Shown one piece after another: positions 54,507 to 63,634 of a DNA stretch of 64,000 nucleotides. This DNA is from Lysinibacillus irui (GTDB lineage Bacteria; Bacillota; Bacilli; Bacillales_A; Planococcaceae), in contig NZ_CP113527.1 in the NCBI RefSeq assembly GCF_028877475.1, positions 1,605,501 to 1,669,500 of the forward strand, written 5' to 3'. Each line of letters opens with the position of its first letter. Position 1 is the first letter of the stretch. Below the pieces are notes generated by a model. That model had not been told where the DNA came from. It made no database searches and was given only the letters and a program-made list of their open reading frames with translations. A program made the position numbers and the translations under genes.

Positions 54507-55412
54507 ATGACTTTACAGTTACAGCATGTCACGAAGAAATACAAAGAGTTTACTGCTGTGGATGATTTAAATTTTACCATTGAAAAGGGTGAAATTTTTG
54601 GTCTTATTGGTCAAAACGGCGCAGGGAAGACGACAACATTCCGAATGATTTTAGATTTACAGGAAACAACGGCAGGGACAATTACTTGGAACGGCAAGCC
54701 AGTTAATGCCATTAACCGCGATGTCCTTGGTTATTTACCTGAGGAGCGGGGTATTTTCCCAACGATGAAGGTAGAGGAACAGCTTTACTTTTTTGGTGAG
54801 TTACGAGGCATGAAAAGAGCAGAGCTAAAAAAGGAAATTGATTTTTGGATTCAACGCTTTGAGCTCGGTGAAAAACGCAAAGATAAGGCAGAAACCTTGT
54901 CAAAGGGGAATCAACAAAAGGTTCAGCTTATTGCAAGTTTTATCCATAAACCTGAGTTTTTAATTTTAGATGAACCGTTCAGTGGTCTAGATCCAGTCAA
55001 TAAGGATTTACTAAAGGATGCTATTTTATTATTAAAAGAGCAGGGTACGACCATTCTGTTCTCCAGTCACCAAATGGATAATGTGGAGGAGCTTTGCGAT
55101 CATTTGTGCTTATTAAAACGAGGTGTGTCTTTATTTTCTGGTAGCTTACTAGATTTAAAGAAACAATATGGAAAAACAAAGCTTGCTGTTCGCACGGATT
55201 GGTCAACGACACAGTTATTGGCACTCGATGGGGTCAAGGATGTACGTGTTGAGAAGGAACAAACAGTCCTAACACTAGTAGACGAAAGCTTTGCCCAAAG
55301 TATTTTTGAGCAGTTGTCAGATGGGAAGTATATTGAAAAGTTCAGCTTAGATTATTTATCGTTAGATGAAATATTTAAAGATAAAGTAGGTGGCCATATT
55401 GTCGAAGTTTAA
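54507..55412 (+). CDS. ABC transporter ATP-binding protein (NatA/YhaQ type)
   Basis: A 301-residue ATPase of an export-type ABC system. GQNGAGKTT (Walker A), LSKGNQQKVQ (signature with Lys for Gly), FLILDEPFSGLDP (Walker B) and FSSHQMDNVEELCD are present. The variant signature SKGNQQK is normal for the NatA/YhaQ subgroup. AAGGAGGATTTACAAC is an excellent ribosome site. Its end overlaps the start of the permease gene. Confidence 0.92.
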   Translation: MTLQLQHVTKKYKEFTAVDDLNFTIEKGEIFGLIGQNGAGKTTTFRMILDLQETTAGTITWNGKPVNAINRDVLGYLPEERGIFPTMKVEEQLYFFGELRGMKRAELKKEIDFWIQRFELGEKRKDKAETLSKGNQQKVQLIASFIHKPEFLILDEPFSGLDPVNKDLLKDAILLLKEQGTTILFSSHQMDNVEELCDHLCLLKRGVSLFSGSLLDLKKQYGKTKLAVRTDWSTTQLLALDGVKDVRVEKEQTVLTLVDESFAQSIFEQLSDGKYIEKFSLDYLSLDEIFKDKVGGHIVEV

Positions 55413-56640
55413 TTTGTTAATGAAGCAATTATACAAATCAAAAATTAAATCAAAATCATTTATTTTAATGACTTGCTTATATGTTGTTGTCATGTCTGTA
55501 GCTGTATTTTGGTCTGATATTAAGGAGCTATTTACAGGTGATGATGAAGCCCAGCAAATTGCCATTGTTAATGAGACATCCGCTGATTTAAGTGGAATCT
55601 TTGTTTCCAATGGAGATATGGCCTTTATTCAGGATGAAAAAGATGTATCAGCACTAGAAAAAAGGGTTAAAGATGGTAAGCTAGATGCCATTGTGACAAT
55701 TAACGATCAAGGTGGCCAACTACATGCAGAAATCGCTACGTTTACACCACTAAAATTAAACGATCAGTCAGCATTATCTTCTTTATTGCAGTATGCTGGT
55801 CAGCATTTTGCCGTTCAGCAATTATCTTTATCACCAGAACAAGCGGCACAAATTATGGGTGCACAAACGTCTATTACTACCAAAAATTTAAATGAAGAAT
55901 CAGCTGGTGGTAAAAGTGAAGAAGAGAAGCAATCTGGGTTAGTAGTTTCCTATGCAGTGGGTATATTAATCTATTTCTTTATTTCTACATTCCTTTCGAT
56001 GATTACGACGGAAATTGCTTCTGAAAAAGGCTCACGAGCAATGGAAATGCTTTTAGTTAGTGTGAAGCCAGCCACACATTTTAAAGCAAAAATTGCAGGG
56101 GTATTATTACTTGCGTTAACGCAGATGGGGATTATTGCAGTAGTGTTTCTGATCTATTCGAAGTTTGTCAAAGACGGAATGGTTTGGGATGCGGCTGCTA
56201 GCATCATCAAAGAATTATCTGTTGGCTATGTTATCTATGCCATCGTATTTTTACTGTTAACGGTTATTCTGTATCTAATCATTGGCGCATTATTTGGTTC
56301 ACTAGTATCGAAGGTAGAGGAAGCGGGTCAAGTGTTAATGCCTGCTATGATTATTACGATGATCGGCTTCTACGTTATGCTTACAGGAATGGGTAATCCA
56401 GATACGTTAATTATTAAAATTTTCTCCTATATTCCATTAACTTCTGGAATGATCATGCCGATGCGAATTGGTGCTACAGATATCGGCAGTATTGTACCGC
56501 TACTATCATTAGGGATTTTAATTGTAACGATAATTGTCGTGTATCTATTTAGTTTATCCTTCTATAAACGAAGTGTGCTGACATATAGCTCAGGTGGAGT
56601 AATTCAAAAAATTAAAACGGTTTTAAAGGTAACAACATAA
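55399..56640 (+). CDS. ABC transporter permease (NatB/YhaP type)
   Basis: A 413-residue ABC-2-type membrane protein. An N-terminal helix (about 20-40), a long extracellular loop to about 180 and five or six further helices fit NatB/YhaP. EIASEKGSRAMEMLLVSVKP is a family segment. The start is given as TTG 55399 (MSKFNLLMKQ) behind AGGTGG; a GTG at 55390 is the alternative. It pairs with the preceding ATPase for sodium, drug or peptide export. Confidence 0.87.
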   Translation: MSKFNLLMKQLYKSKIKSKSFILMTCLYVVVMSVAVFWSDIKELFTGDDEAQQIAIVNETSADLSGIFVSNGDMAFIQDEKDVSALEKRVKDGKLDAIVTINDQGGQLHAEIATFTPLKLNDQSALSSLLQYAGQHFAVQQLSLSPEQAAQIMGAQTSITTKNLNEESAGGKSEEEKQSGLVVSYAVGILIYFFISTFLSMITTEIASEKGSRAMEMLLVSVKPATHFKAKIAGVLLLALTQMGIIAVVFLIYSKFVKDGMVWDAAASIIKELSVGYVIYAIVFLLLTVILYLIIGALFGSLVSKVEEAGQVLMPAMIITMIGFYVMLTGMGNPDTLIIKIFSYIPLTSGMIMPMRIGATDIGSIVPLLSLGILIVTIIVVYLFSLSFYKRSVLTYSSGGVIQKIKTVLKVTT

Positions 56641-56644
56641 GTTC

Positions 56645-56680
56645 AAAGCAGCTACGTGATAGATGTAGCTGCTTTTTTGG
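56645..56680 (+). terminator. Terminator of the PadR operon
   Basis: AAAGCAGCTAC and GTAGCTGCTTT pair perfectly, followed by a T run. Confidence 0.88.
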
Positions 56681-56863
56681 TTGTTTGATGCCATTGTTAG
56701 TAAACAATGTAAAGGAATTTACGGAATCAGTCGAATTTTGGATCGAAAGAAGCTATAATTTAAAAAAGAGCACGAAAATGAGTTTGTCATGAACCGGAAA
56801 TGAAACTTTTTTAGATGGTAATCGTAAATAATTAGTAGAGATAAATTGCAGGGGGTAAAACGT

Positions 56864-58033
56864 ATGTCTGAATTTAACAACGATCTTTTAAAATCCAAGG
56901 ACCCATTCGCTTCAGAAAATCCTTTATTACAACCAAATCCACTTTTGCAACAAGAGCCTGAACAAAAGCCAGTGCTTGTGTCGGAGCAGGAGTTATCGCA
57001 AATTGCACAAAATCAGCTGATGCTAAAGAAAGATCCAGAGATTCATGCACTTGCACAAAAAATTGATGTTAAAGATCAAATTGCTATGCTTGAGCTTGGT
57101 AAAGAAACAGCCAATGGCATTTCTACTTTTTCAGATAAAATGCTAGCGACGATGAAATCCAGTAAGCTTGAGGAATCAAGTGTACTATTAAATAATCTTA
57201 ATAAAATTATGGATAAATTTGATCCACAAGATTTTGCTGATGAGAAAAAGGGTGGCTTTATCTCAAAGCTCTTTAATAAAGGGAAAGAGCAATTGGAAAA
57301 GTTTTTATCTAAATATGACAGCATGAACAAAGAAGTGGATGTCATTTACCGCGAAATTCAAAAATACGAGGGAGAAATGAAGCGCAATACGATCGACCTT
57401 GAAAATTTGTATGAACAAAACTTAAATTACTTCCAATCATTAAGTAAATTTGTTGCAGCGATTGAGGTAAAAATTGAAGAGGTTCGTGCAGCATTACCAG
57501 CACTTGAACAAAAAGCTCAAACGGGCGATCAATTAGCAGCGATGGAATACGAAACAATGCTACGTGCTGTGGAATTATTAGAGCAACGTCGCTATGATTT
57601 AGAAATGGCACAACAAGTATCGTTCCAATCTGCACCTCAAATTCGTTTAATGCAGCAAGGTAATAACCATTTAATTGCCAAAATTAACTCTGCCTTCGTG
57701 ACGACAATTCCAATTTTTAAACAGGGCTTGATTCACGCAGTCACATTAAAACGACAAAAGCTAATTTCTGACTCCATGAGTGAGCTAGACCGTCGTACGA
57801 ACGAAATGCTTGTTCGTAATGCTGAAAATATTAGTAAAAACAGTGTAAATATCGCGCGTCAAGCAGGTAGCCCAAGCATTAAAATCGAAACTATCGAAAC
57901 AACATGGCAAACGATTATGTCTGGTATTCAAGAAACGAAGCAAATCCAAGCAGAAACGGCAAGAAATCGTGAAGAGGGTCGTAAACGTATTGAGCGTTTG
58001 CAATTAGAATATGAAAAACTGAAAAAAATGTAA
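56864..58033 (+). CDS. telA: TelA/YaaN family toxic-anion-resistance protein
   Basis: A 389-residue cytosolic coiled-coil protein. The TelA domain spans residues about 30-370, with FKQGLIHAVTLKRQKLISDS and SVNIARQAGSPSIKIETIET as recognisable parts. Members are linked to tellurite and other stress resistance and often sit beside XpaC or Ter genes; neither is adjacent here. The start at 56864 has GGGGG 8 nt upstream; the frame open to 56846 begins with a TTG. Ends in a strong hairpin. Confidence 0.9.
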   Translation: MSEFNNDLLKSKDPFASENPLLQPNPLLQQEPEQKPVLVSEQELSQIAQNQLMLKKDPEIHALAQKIDVKDQIAMLELGKETANGISTFSDKMLATMKSSKLEESSVLLNNLNKIMDKFDPQDFADEKKGGFISKLFNKGKEQLEKFLSKYDSMNKEVDVIYREIQKYEGEMKRNTIDLENLYEQNLNYFQSLSKFVAAIEVKIEEVRAALPALEQKAQTGDQLAAMEYETMLRAVELLEQRRYDLEMAQQVSFQSAPQIRLMQQGNNHLIAKINSAFVTTIPIFKQGLIHAVTLKRQKLISDSMSELDRRTNEMLVRNAENISKNSVNIARQAGSPSIKIETIETTWQTIMSGIQETKQIQAETARNREEGRKRIERLQLEYEKLKKM

Positions 58034-58078
58034 AATCAAAAGCTTCTTGCTCAAGTTGTTGCAAGAAGCTTTTGATTT
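58033..58078. terminator. 18-bp perfect stem terminator after telA
   Basis: AAATCAAAAGCTTCTTGC and GCAAGAAGCTTTTGATTT pair over 18 bp with a 10-nt loop; A/T tracts at both sides allow action both ways. Confidence 0.85.
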
Positions 58079-58106
58079 GGAAAAAAGAGCTCTTGGTAAT
58101 TGTTCT

Positions 58107-58135
58107 TTGACAAAAACAGAAATACTGATTATCAT
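58107..58135 (+). promoter_or_regulatory. Promoter of the coiled-coil gene
   Basis: TTGACA (58107-58112), 17 bp, TATCAT (58130-58135). Confidence 0.75.
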
Positions 58136-58144
58136 AAAAATAAA

Positions 58145-58159
58145 TGAGAATGATTATCA
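58145..58159 (+). promoter_or_regulatory. Fur box
   Basis: TGAGAATGATTATCA matches the Bacillus 7-1-7 Fur consensus TGATAATNATTATCA at 14 of 15 positions including the free base. A further TGATTATCAT at 58126-58135 overlaps the -10, so the promoter is covered by two half-related sites. Confidence 0.8.
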
Positions 58160-58236
58160 AGTGAAAAAGGAAGCGGATAGATGATACACAAAGCAATACG
58201 AATAGATAAATTTGTTCGTGGGGGAGTGAAGAAGTA

Positions 58237-58779
58237 ATGGGGAATAAAATAAAGTCCTCTGCATTTTCGTATGAGCCTAATCAAGATGGAACACTAGCTC
58301 TCTACACGACTGAGAATTTAATGATTGTGCCGCAAAGCCGTTATCTGGAGCTGTTGCATATGGAAGAGCTGTACAATGCTATGCATACAGATTTGGATCA
58401 TAAACAGCATAGTTTAGAACGAGAACGAAAAATGTTAAAAAAACAAAATGCACAGCTTACAGAAGAAATGCAAAAGGTCAAGCAGCAAAACATGGTCCTC
58501 CAAAAAAAGGTGACGGAATACAATTGCGTGGTAGAAGAGATGAAGGTGCTCCGTCAACAAAATACAGAGCTGCTAATAGAATTAAGTAAGTATACAGCGC
58601 TGTCAAGAGAATCACTGACAGGTCCTCTTAAGTCGATGATTCGAGATATGCGTGAGCAAGGGGTAGGGATTAAAGAAATCCATATTCGCATCAAGCGTCA
58701 AATCAATCCAGATATTAGCTATAGTACAGTGCGTAAATATATTTCTGAGCTCGAAGCGGAACAGCAAGGTGAACGGTGA
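58237..58779 (+). CDS. Unknown protein with long coiled coil and C-terminal HTH-like end
   Basis: A 180-residue soluble protein of unrecognised family. Residues 1-50 include a short beta-rich start (LALYTTENLMIVPQSRYLEL). Residues about 52-118 form a continuous coiled coil rich in Glu, Lys and Gln. The last 50 residues (MIRDMREQGVGIKEIHIRIK, then YSTVRKYISELE) look like a helix-turn-helix of the resolvase/recombinase-tail type. This suggests a dimeric DNA-binding protein, but none is confirmed. A promoter with a Fur box precedes it, so iron should repress it. GGGGGAG is 10 nt from the ATG. Confidence 0.72.
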   Translation: MGNKIKSSAFSYEPNQDGTLALYTTENLMIVPQSRYLELLHMEELYNAMHTDLDHKQHSLERERKMLKKQNAQLTEEMQKVKQQNMVLQKKVTEYNCVVEEMKVLRQQNTELLIELSKYTALSRESLTGPLKSMIRDMREQGVGIKEIHIRIKRQINPDISYSTVRKYISELEAEQQGER

Positions 58780-58908
58780 TAGCAAGTCACTAGAAATTTG
58801 GCATTTACAGTTGCTACTCAAAGTCCTATAATGAGTCTATTCTTTAACTAGTTTAATATTATGTGAGGTCGTCTATCGATTTCAAAAAGAGTAGGAGCGT
58901 TAGTGGTC

Positions 58909-59820
58909 ATGTCAAATGAGAAAAAAGGGGTACTGGCAGCCTTTTTAGCCTATGCCTTTTGGGGAGCTTTCCCTCTATATTGGAAACTACTTGAACACGT
59001 ACCGAGTATGGAGATTTTATTATCACGTGTTATTTGGTCTTTTGTCTTTACGGTACTAGCTGTTATCGTATTTCGAATGCGTAAGGATCTCCTTGCAGAT
59101 TTAAAATATTTATGGTCCCATCAAAAGCTTTTCTGGCAGCTTGCAGGTGCATCCTTTGTCATTTCAATGAACTGGTATTTGTATATTTGGGCAGTAACCC
59201 ATAATCATTTAATTGAAACAAGCTTAGGTTATTATATTAATCCACTGTTATCGGTTATTTTTGGGGTAATATTCTTTAAAGAATCGCTAAGTCGTGCACA
59301 ATGGATAGCGACGGGGATCGCTTTTATTGCTGTCATTATTTTAACAATCAATTACGGATCTGTGCCATGGGTAGCATTGCTGATCGCACTGTCCTTTGCT
59401 ATTTACGGTGTACTAAAAAAGAAAATCAAATTGGATGCCACAAGGGGCTTAGCCATTGAAACATTGTTGATTTTACCCTTTGCATTAGGCTATTATGTTT
59501 ATCTGTTTACAACACATCAAGCTTCATTTTTACATGTCGATGTAAAAACAGATATTTTAATGATTTTCAGTGGGTTAGTTACAGCAATACCGCTTATTTT
59601 ATTTGCCAAGGGTGCACAAAATATACCTTTATATTTACTAGGCTTTATTCAATATGTATCGCCAACCATTGTCTTGGTTTTAGGCATTGTGCTATACAAA
59701 GAGCCATTCAGTCAGGTAGAGCTTTTAGCATTTAGTATTATTTGGGCGGCTTTACTGCTATTCTCTGGTTCTAAAATTATTGAAACAAGAAAAGCCCATC
59801 ATAAATCACTAGACTTGTAG
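58909..59820 (+). CDS. rarD: RarD-type EamA transporter
   Basis: A 303-residue ten-helix membrane protein. MSNEKKGVLAAFLAYAFWGA, LEHVPSMEILLSRVIWSF and ETSLGYYINPLLSV are typical of RarD (chloramphenicol-sensitive protein) family. The substrate is not established. ATG 58909 is preferred by family starts; a GTG at 58903 is better spaced from AGGAG and remains possible. Confidence 0.9.
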   Translation: MSNEKKGVLAAFLAYAFWGAFPLYWKLLEHVPSMEILLSRVIWSFVFTVLAVIVFRMRKDLLADLKYLWSHQKLFWQLAGASFVISMNWYLYIWAVTHNHLIETSLGYYINPLLSVIFGVIFFKESLSRAQWIATGIAFIAVIILTINYGSVPWVALLIALSFAIYGVLKKKIKLDATRGLAIETLLILPFALGYYVYLFTTHQASFLHVDVKTDILMIFSGLVTAIPLILFAKGAQNIPLYLLGFIQYVSPTIVLVLGIVLYKEPFSQVELLAFSIIWAALLLFSGSKIIETRKAHHKSLDL

Positions 59821-59845
59821 AATTTTCTACAGGTCTTTTTATTTT
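59811..59845 (+). terminator. Terminator overlapping the rarD stop
   Basis: AGACTTGTAGA and CTACAGGTCT pair across ATTTT, followed by TTTTATTTT. Confidence 0.82.
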
Positions 59846-59885
59846 AGAATAAGGATATCAAGTAATTAATTTTAAAATATTAGTT

Positions 59886-60356
59886 TTAACTAGGAATGCT
59901 GTCAAAAATATATGTGGCTTCTTGAATGGCTAGGTGAAGACCATGTGTTTGGTTGAAAACGATCACTATCGCTATGACGAATAGAATCGCAAATATGAAA
60001 GATGCAGGATTTCTCAGCTCATGCTTTTGCCTTCTAAAGAATTGCAAACAAATAACGGCAGCGATAATGATAATAATGAGCGAAATAATCAGGGTGATCA
60101 ATGTTGAATGTATGTCGTTTACCGCTTCCCTAAACTGTCCTAATATCCCCATATTGTTAGGGCTCTCCACAATGGTTTTTTGACTGTCTTTGTTGGTAAT
60201 CTCCCACCTAAAGTGATCGTTTTCTTGCAATACCGTATAATGAAAGCCTATTGTGTTTCTTTCTCCAATTAATGATGAAGAGGCAAAGGCTGTAGGAATC
60301 CATAAACTGAAGATGAGCATAAAGCTAAAAATGGTATGAATGGTTTTTTTGCGCAT
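59886..60356 (-). CDS. Hypothetical exported/membrane protein
   Basis: A 156-residue protein of unrecognised family. A signal peptide covers residues 1-25 (SFMLIFSLWIPTAFA with an AXA-type cleavage site). Two membrane helices follow, at about 85-107 (TLITLIISLIIIIIAAVICL) and 118-137. The short extracytoplasmic part is polar. GGAGTGACC precedes the ATG. No neighbour gives a function. Confidence 0.65.
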   Translation of the reverse strand: MRKKTIHTIFSFMLIFSLWIPTAFASSSLIGERNTIGFHYTVLQENDHFRWEITNKDSQKTIVESPNNMGILGQFREAVNDIHSTLITLIISLIIIIIAAVICLQFFRRQKHELRNPASFIFAILFVIAIVIVFNQTHGLHLAIQEATYIFDSIPS

Positions 60357-60825
60357 TTGGTCACTCCTTCATAGTGATATTCGACAAAAATTAGAAGAAT
60401 CCCTTTCCTATATGAACACCTTTACTTTTTTGACAACATGTAGTAAGATAATGTCAATAATTAGATAACAATGAAAACTAATGCGAGGTGCTTTTTGTGA
60501 GTGCGGTAGGTTCTAACTAGGTAAAATTGAATGAAATAAGGCTATGGCGACAGGGGATTTATGTCATGCACACACCCCTTTTTTAGTCATGGATTTATTT
60601 CAAAACCTATGTAGATACCTACAATACTTTATCAAGCGTGGCGTACTATCGATGAACCTTCAAGTAACAAGAGGTTTTATTTGTGGTGCCGTAAAAGCTC
60701 GCCTTTTAAAGATTAAGCTGTGGGGATTCCTCACAGCTTTTTATTTTATTAACACATCATTGCTATCTAATATTGGGTAGGTATCTTCATGTATGATCAA
60801 ACATTACAATGAGGAGCATGAAAAA
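60357..60825 (+). other. Intergenic region with two terminator-like hairpins and no clear gene
   Basis: A TTGACA at 60430 starts the region. AGGGG…CCCC followed by TTTTTT lies at about 60550-60588, and AAGCTGTGGGG / CCTCACAGCTT with TTTTTATTTT at 60713-60745. A 78-codon open frame at 60544-60780 spans both hairpins, lacks a ribosome site and is not accepted. The layout could hold one or two small RNAs or a leader; no riboswitch class was recognised. Confidence 0.4.
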
Positions 60826-62730
60826 ATGAATTTTACTACTCTAGAAAAGTTACAATACCATGAATTAAAGAATATCGTTAAATCCTACTGTGTTAGCGGT
60901 TTAGGAAAACAGCTATTAGATAAATTAATGCCAAGCTCAAGCCTAGCAGTTGTGAAAACTCGTTTGAATGAAACGACAGAGGCGCGCGCAATTTTAGATG
61001 CAGAAGGCCATGTACCTTTTTTAGGTGTCTCCAATATTGAGCATATCATGACCAAACTTGCGAAAGGGATGATATTAGATCCAAGTGAGCTAGTTAGTAT
61101 GTCAGACTTTTTAAGAGGCTGTCGCAATATCAAAAAATTCATGTTGGATAAGGAATTTTTTGCACCAGTTCTTTCATCTTACGCCCATTCAATGGCAGAG
61201 TTTAAAAGTGTGGAGGAGGAAATTAATTTTGCGATAAAAGCCAATCGTGTGGATTCAGCTGCTAGTCGAGAATTAAAGCGTATTCGTCATCATATGGACA
61301 CGACCGAAGAAAAAATTAAAGAACGCTTAACAAAATTTTTGAATAACAGTGCTAACAAACCCTATATTCAGGAATTCTTTATTAGCCAAAAGGATGATCG
61401 ATATACGATTCCAATAAAGGCTTCCTACAAAAATCATGTACAGGGTACAGTAGTAGAGATTTCCTCAAAAGGTGCAACTGTTTTTATGGAGCCGAGTGTA
61501 GTTGCTAAATTGAATGTAGAATTGGCTACCTTAAAGGCAGAGGAAGCGGTGGAGGAGTATCAGATTTTAGCCACTTTATCAGGACTTTTAATGGAACATC
61601 TTCATGCCATTCAGATTAACATGGAGTTGATTAGTCAATATGATATGGTCTTTGCCAAAGCAAAATTCAGCAGACAAATTGGTGGTATGGAGCCACGTTT
61701 AAATGATTATGGTTATATTAACATAGTAAATGGCAAGCATCCGTTATTACCAGCTAATGCCGTGCCCCTACAGTTTACCATCGGTCAAGATTATCGTAGC
61801 TTAATTATTACGGGGCCAAATGCTGGTGGGAAAACCGTTGTCTTGAAAACAATTGGCTTATTAACGTTAGCGACCATGTCAGGCTTTCATATCGTAGCAG
61901 AGAAGGGAACCGAGATGGCGCTATTCGATCATATCTTTGTGGATATTGGTGATAATCAAAGCTTAGAAAATGCTCTTAGTACGTTTTCTTCCCATATGAA
62001 AAACCTTTCCGATATTATGAGGGCGGCGAATAATCATACACTTTTACTGTTCGATGAAATTGGCAGTGGTACAGAGCCAAATGAAGGAGCAGCGTTAGCA
62101 ATAGCTATTTTAGAAGAGTTTTATCAGATGGGCTGTATGACCGTTGCAACAACACATTATGGCGAAATTAAACGATTTTCAGAAATGCACCCTGATTTTA
62201 TGAATGCAGCGATGCGCTTTAATAGTGAAACACTAGAGCCTTTGTATCAATTAATGATTGGCACATCAGGAGAAAGTAATGCCCTTTGGATTTCTAAAAA
62301 AATGAATGTCCGTGAAACAGTTTTACAAAGAGCAAAGGATTATATGAATAACAAGGATTATCAGCTAACACTTGTTCAAGACAGTAAAATCCGTAAGCCA
62401 AAGATAGAGAAAGCGAAAGCGACAACAGTATATGCCTATGCAAAAGGGGACCGCGTGAAATTACTGGATTATGATGATATAGGGCTCGTATACGAAGAAA
62501 TGGATCCTTACAATAATGTCAGCGTCTTCTATAAGGGGCAAATACTAGAGGTAAATGTTAAGCGACTTGCCTTAGAACTACCTGCAACAGAATTATACCC
62601 CGAGGGATATGATTTAGAGACATTATTTGTTGATTATCAAGCACGTAAGCTTCAGCACGATATCGAGCGAGGGTCCAAAAAAGCATTACGTAAAATACAA
62701 AAGGATATTAGAAAAGATAAATTGAACTAA
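60826..62730 (+). CDS. MutS2-like ATPase lacking the Smr domain
   Basis: A 634-residue protein of the MutS superfamily, MutS2 branch. An N-terminal lever/clamp region (residues about 1-300) includes KDDRYTIPIKASYKNHVQGT, which is MutS2-like. The ATPase has ITGPNAGGKTVVLKT (Walker A), LLLFDEIGSGTEPNEGA (Walker B) and ATTHYGEIK. A KOW-like segment (AYAKGDRVKLLDYDDIG) follows, but the C-terminal Smr nuclease domain of usual MutS2 (about 780 residues) is absent. The start at 60826 has GAGGAG 9 nt upstream. Confidence 0.85.
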   Translation: MNFTTLEKLQYHELKNIVKSYCVSGLGKQLLDKLMPSSSLAVVKTRLNETTEARAILDAEGHVPFLGVSNIEHIMTKLAKGMILDPSELVSMSDFLRGCRNIKKFMLDKEFFAPVLSSYAHSMAEFKSVEEEINFAIKANRVDSAASRELKRIRHHMDTTEEKIKERLTKFLNNSANKPYIQEFFISQKDDRYTIPIKASYKNHVQGTVVEISSKGATVFMEPSVVAKLNVELATLKAEEAVEEYQILATLSGLLMEHLHAIQINMELISQYDMVFAKAKFSRQIGGMEPRLNDYGYINIVNGKHPLLPANAVPLQFTIGQDYRSLIITGPNAGGKTVVLKTIGLLTLATMSGFHIVAEKGTEMALFDHIFVDIGDNQSLENALSTFSSHMKNLSDIMRAANNHTLLLFDEIGSGTEPNEGAALAIAILEEFYQMGCMTVATTHYGEIKRFSEMHPDFMNAAMRFNSETLEPLYQLMIGTSGESNALWISKKMNVRETVLQRAKDYMNNKDYQLTLVQDSKIRKPKIEKAKATTVYAYAKGDRVKLLDYDDIGLVYEEMDPYNNVSVFYKGQILEVNVKRLALELPATELYPEGYDLETLFVDYQARKLQHDIERGSKKALRKIQKDIRKDKLN

Positions 62731-62741
62731 GAACTTAGTTG

Positions 62742-62812
62742 AGAGACTGGGGCATAAGTGAACTTTCCAATTAGAAAAATGAGAGTCAACGTTATGTCCC
62801 AGTTTTTTTAGA
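62742..62812 (+). terminator. Terminator after the MutS2-like gene
   Basis: ACTGGGGCATAA pairs with TTATGTCCCAGT across a long loop, followed by a T run. Confidence 0.8.
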
Positions 62813-62830
62813 ATGGGGAGGACAAATAGG

Positions 62831-63571
62831 TTGAAAAAGGAATTTGGTATGTTGGTATTGTCTAGTATTTTATTGCTTGTGGGTTGTAGTGTTCATCAAG
62901 AAAGTTCTCAGAAGGATGAGAACTCTTCAACCGAACAATTATCAATGCAGCCGAAACAAGAGGCGAAGGAAAGTATTATTTGGTTTTCAGAGAACAATGA
63001 AGTACAGCTCACACCAAAAACAAAAGTTTCAGATGGTTTCAGTGGTGTAACTGTTGCAGTAAATAATATGGAGAAAGAGTTTAATTGGCGTTTTACGACC
63101 ATTACAGAGCCTCAAGTTTATTATACGGATATTACAGGGGACGGGAAAAAAGAAGCAGTAGTAATTATAAATACAGGAAGAGGGACTGGTTTAACGATTG
63201 ATGAAGTACATGTGCTGAATAGTGAGAACCTCTCCGAAATAAACGTACAGCCTTTTGAAGAAATTATTTCGGATCACTTCGAATCGAAAATTACTAAAAA
63301 AGGAGAGAATCTAAATATTCAAGTAGTAGTGCAAGGTACTGAACAGCATGTGAATGTTGTCGCTCTAGATCCACACGTAGAGCAAGAGCATCTTAATTTT
63401 GGAGGGGTCGTTTATTATAAATTAGACAATCAAAAATTAACTGTAGTGCTAGGTGCTAGTGTTGGAGTATCTCCGCAATATGTAGGTGATGTCTATATTA
63501 CATATCAATTTGATGAGGCTAAAAATGAATTCCTGGCACATCAAATGAAATTTGTTCCTCTAAACAGCTAA
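62831..63571 (+). CDS. Hypothetical lipoprotein
   Basis: A 246-residue exported lipoprotein. The signal peptide ends in LLLVGC (lipidated Cys19), followed by a Ser/Gln/Glu-rich linker to about residue 50. A soluble part then has YYTDITGDGKKEAVVIINTG near 97-117, resembling the FG-GAP/VCBS-like calcium-loop repeats (DxxGDGxxE). The start is a TTG at 62831 with GGGGAGG 9 nt upstream. Family not named with certainty. Confidence 0.75.
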   Translation: MKKEFGMLVLSSILLLVGCSVHQESSQKDENSSTEQLSMQPKQEAKESIIWFSENNEVQLTPKTKVSDGFSGVTVAVNNMEKEFNWRFTTITEPQVYYTDITGDGKKEAVVIINTGRGTGLTIDEVHVLNSENLSEINVQPFEEIISDHFESKITKKGENLNIQVVVQGTEQHVNVVALDPHVEQEHLNFGGVVYYKLDNQKLTVVLGASVGVSPQYVGDVYITYQFDEAKNEFLAHQMKFVPLNS

Positions 63572-63584
63572 ATAAAATAATTAA

Positions 63585-63627
63585 AAATGAGTTCGATATG
63601 GGGCAGTAGCACCTTGCATCGAACCCA
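63585..63627 (-). terminator. Terminator of the truncated TPR gene
   Basis: On the minus strand GGGTTCGATG pairs with ATCGAACTC, followed by ATTTTTAATT. Confidence 0.6.
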
Positions 63628-63634
63628 TAATGTT

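Noticed and set aside
60544-60780. 78-codon open frame
   Set aside because: Spans two terminator-like hairpins and has no ribosome site.
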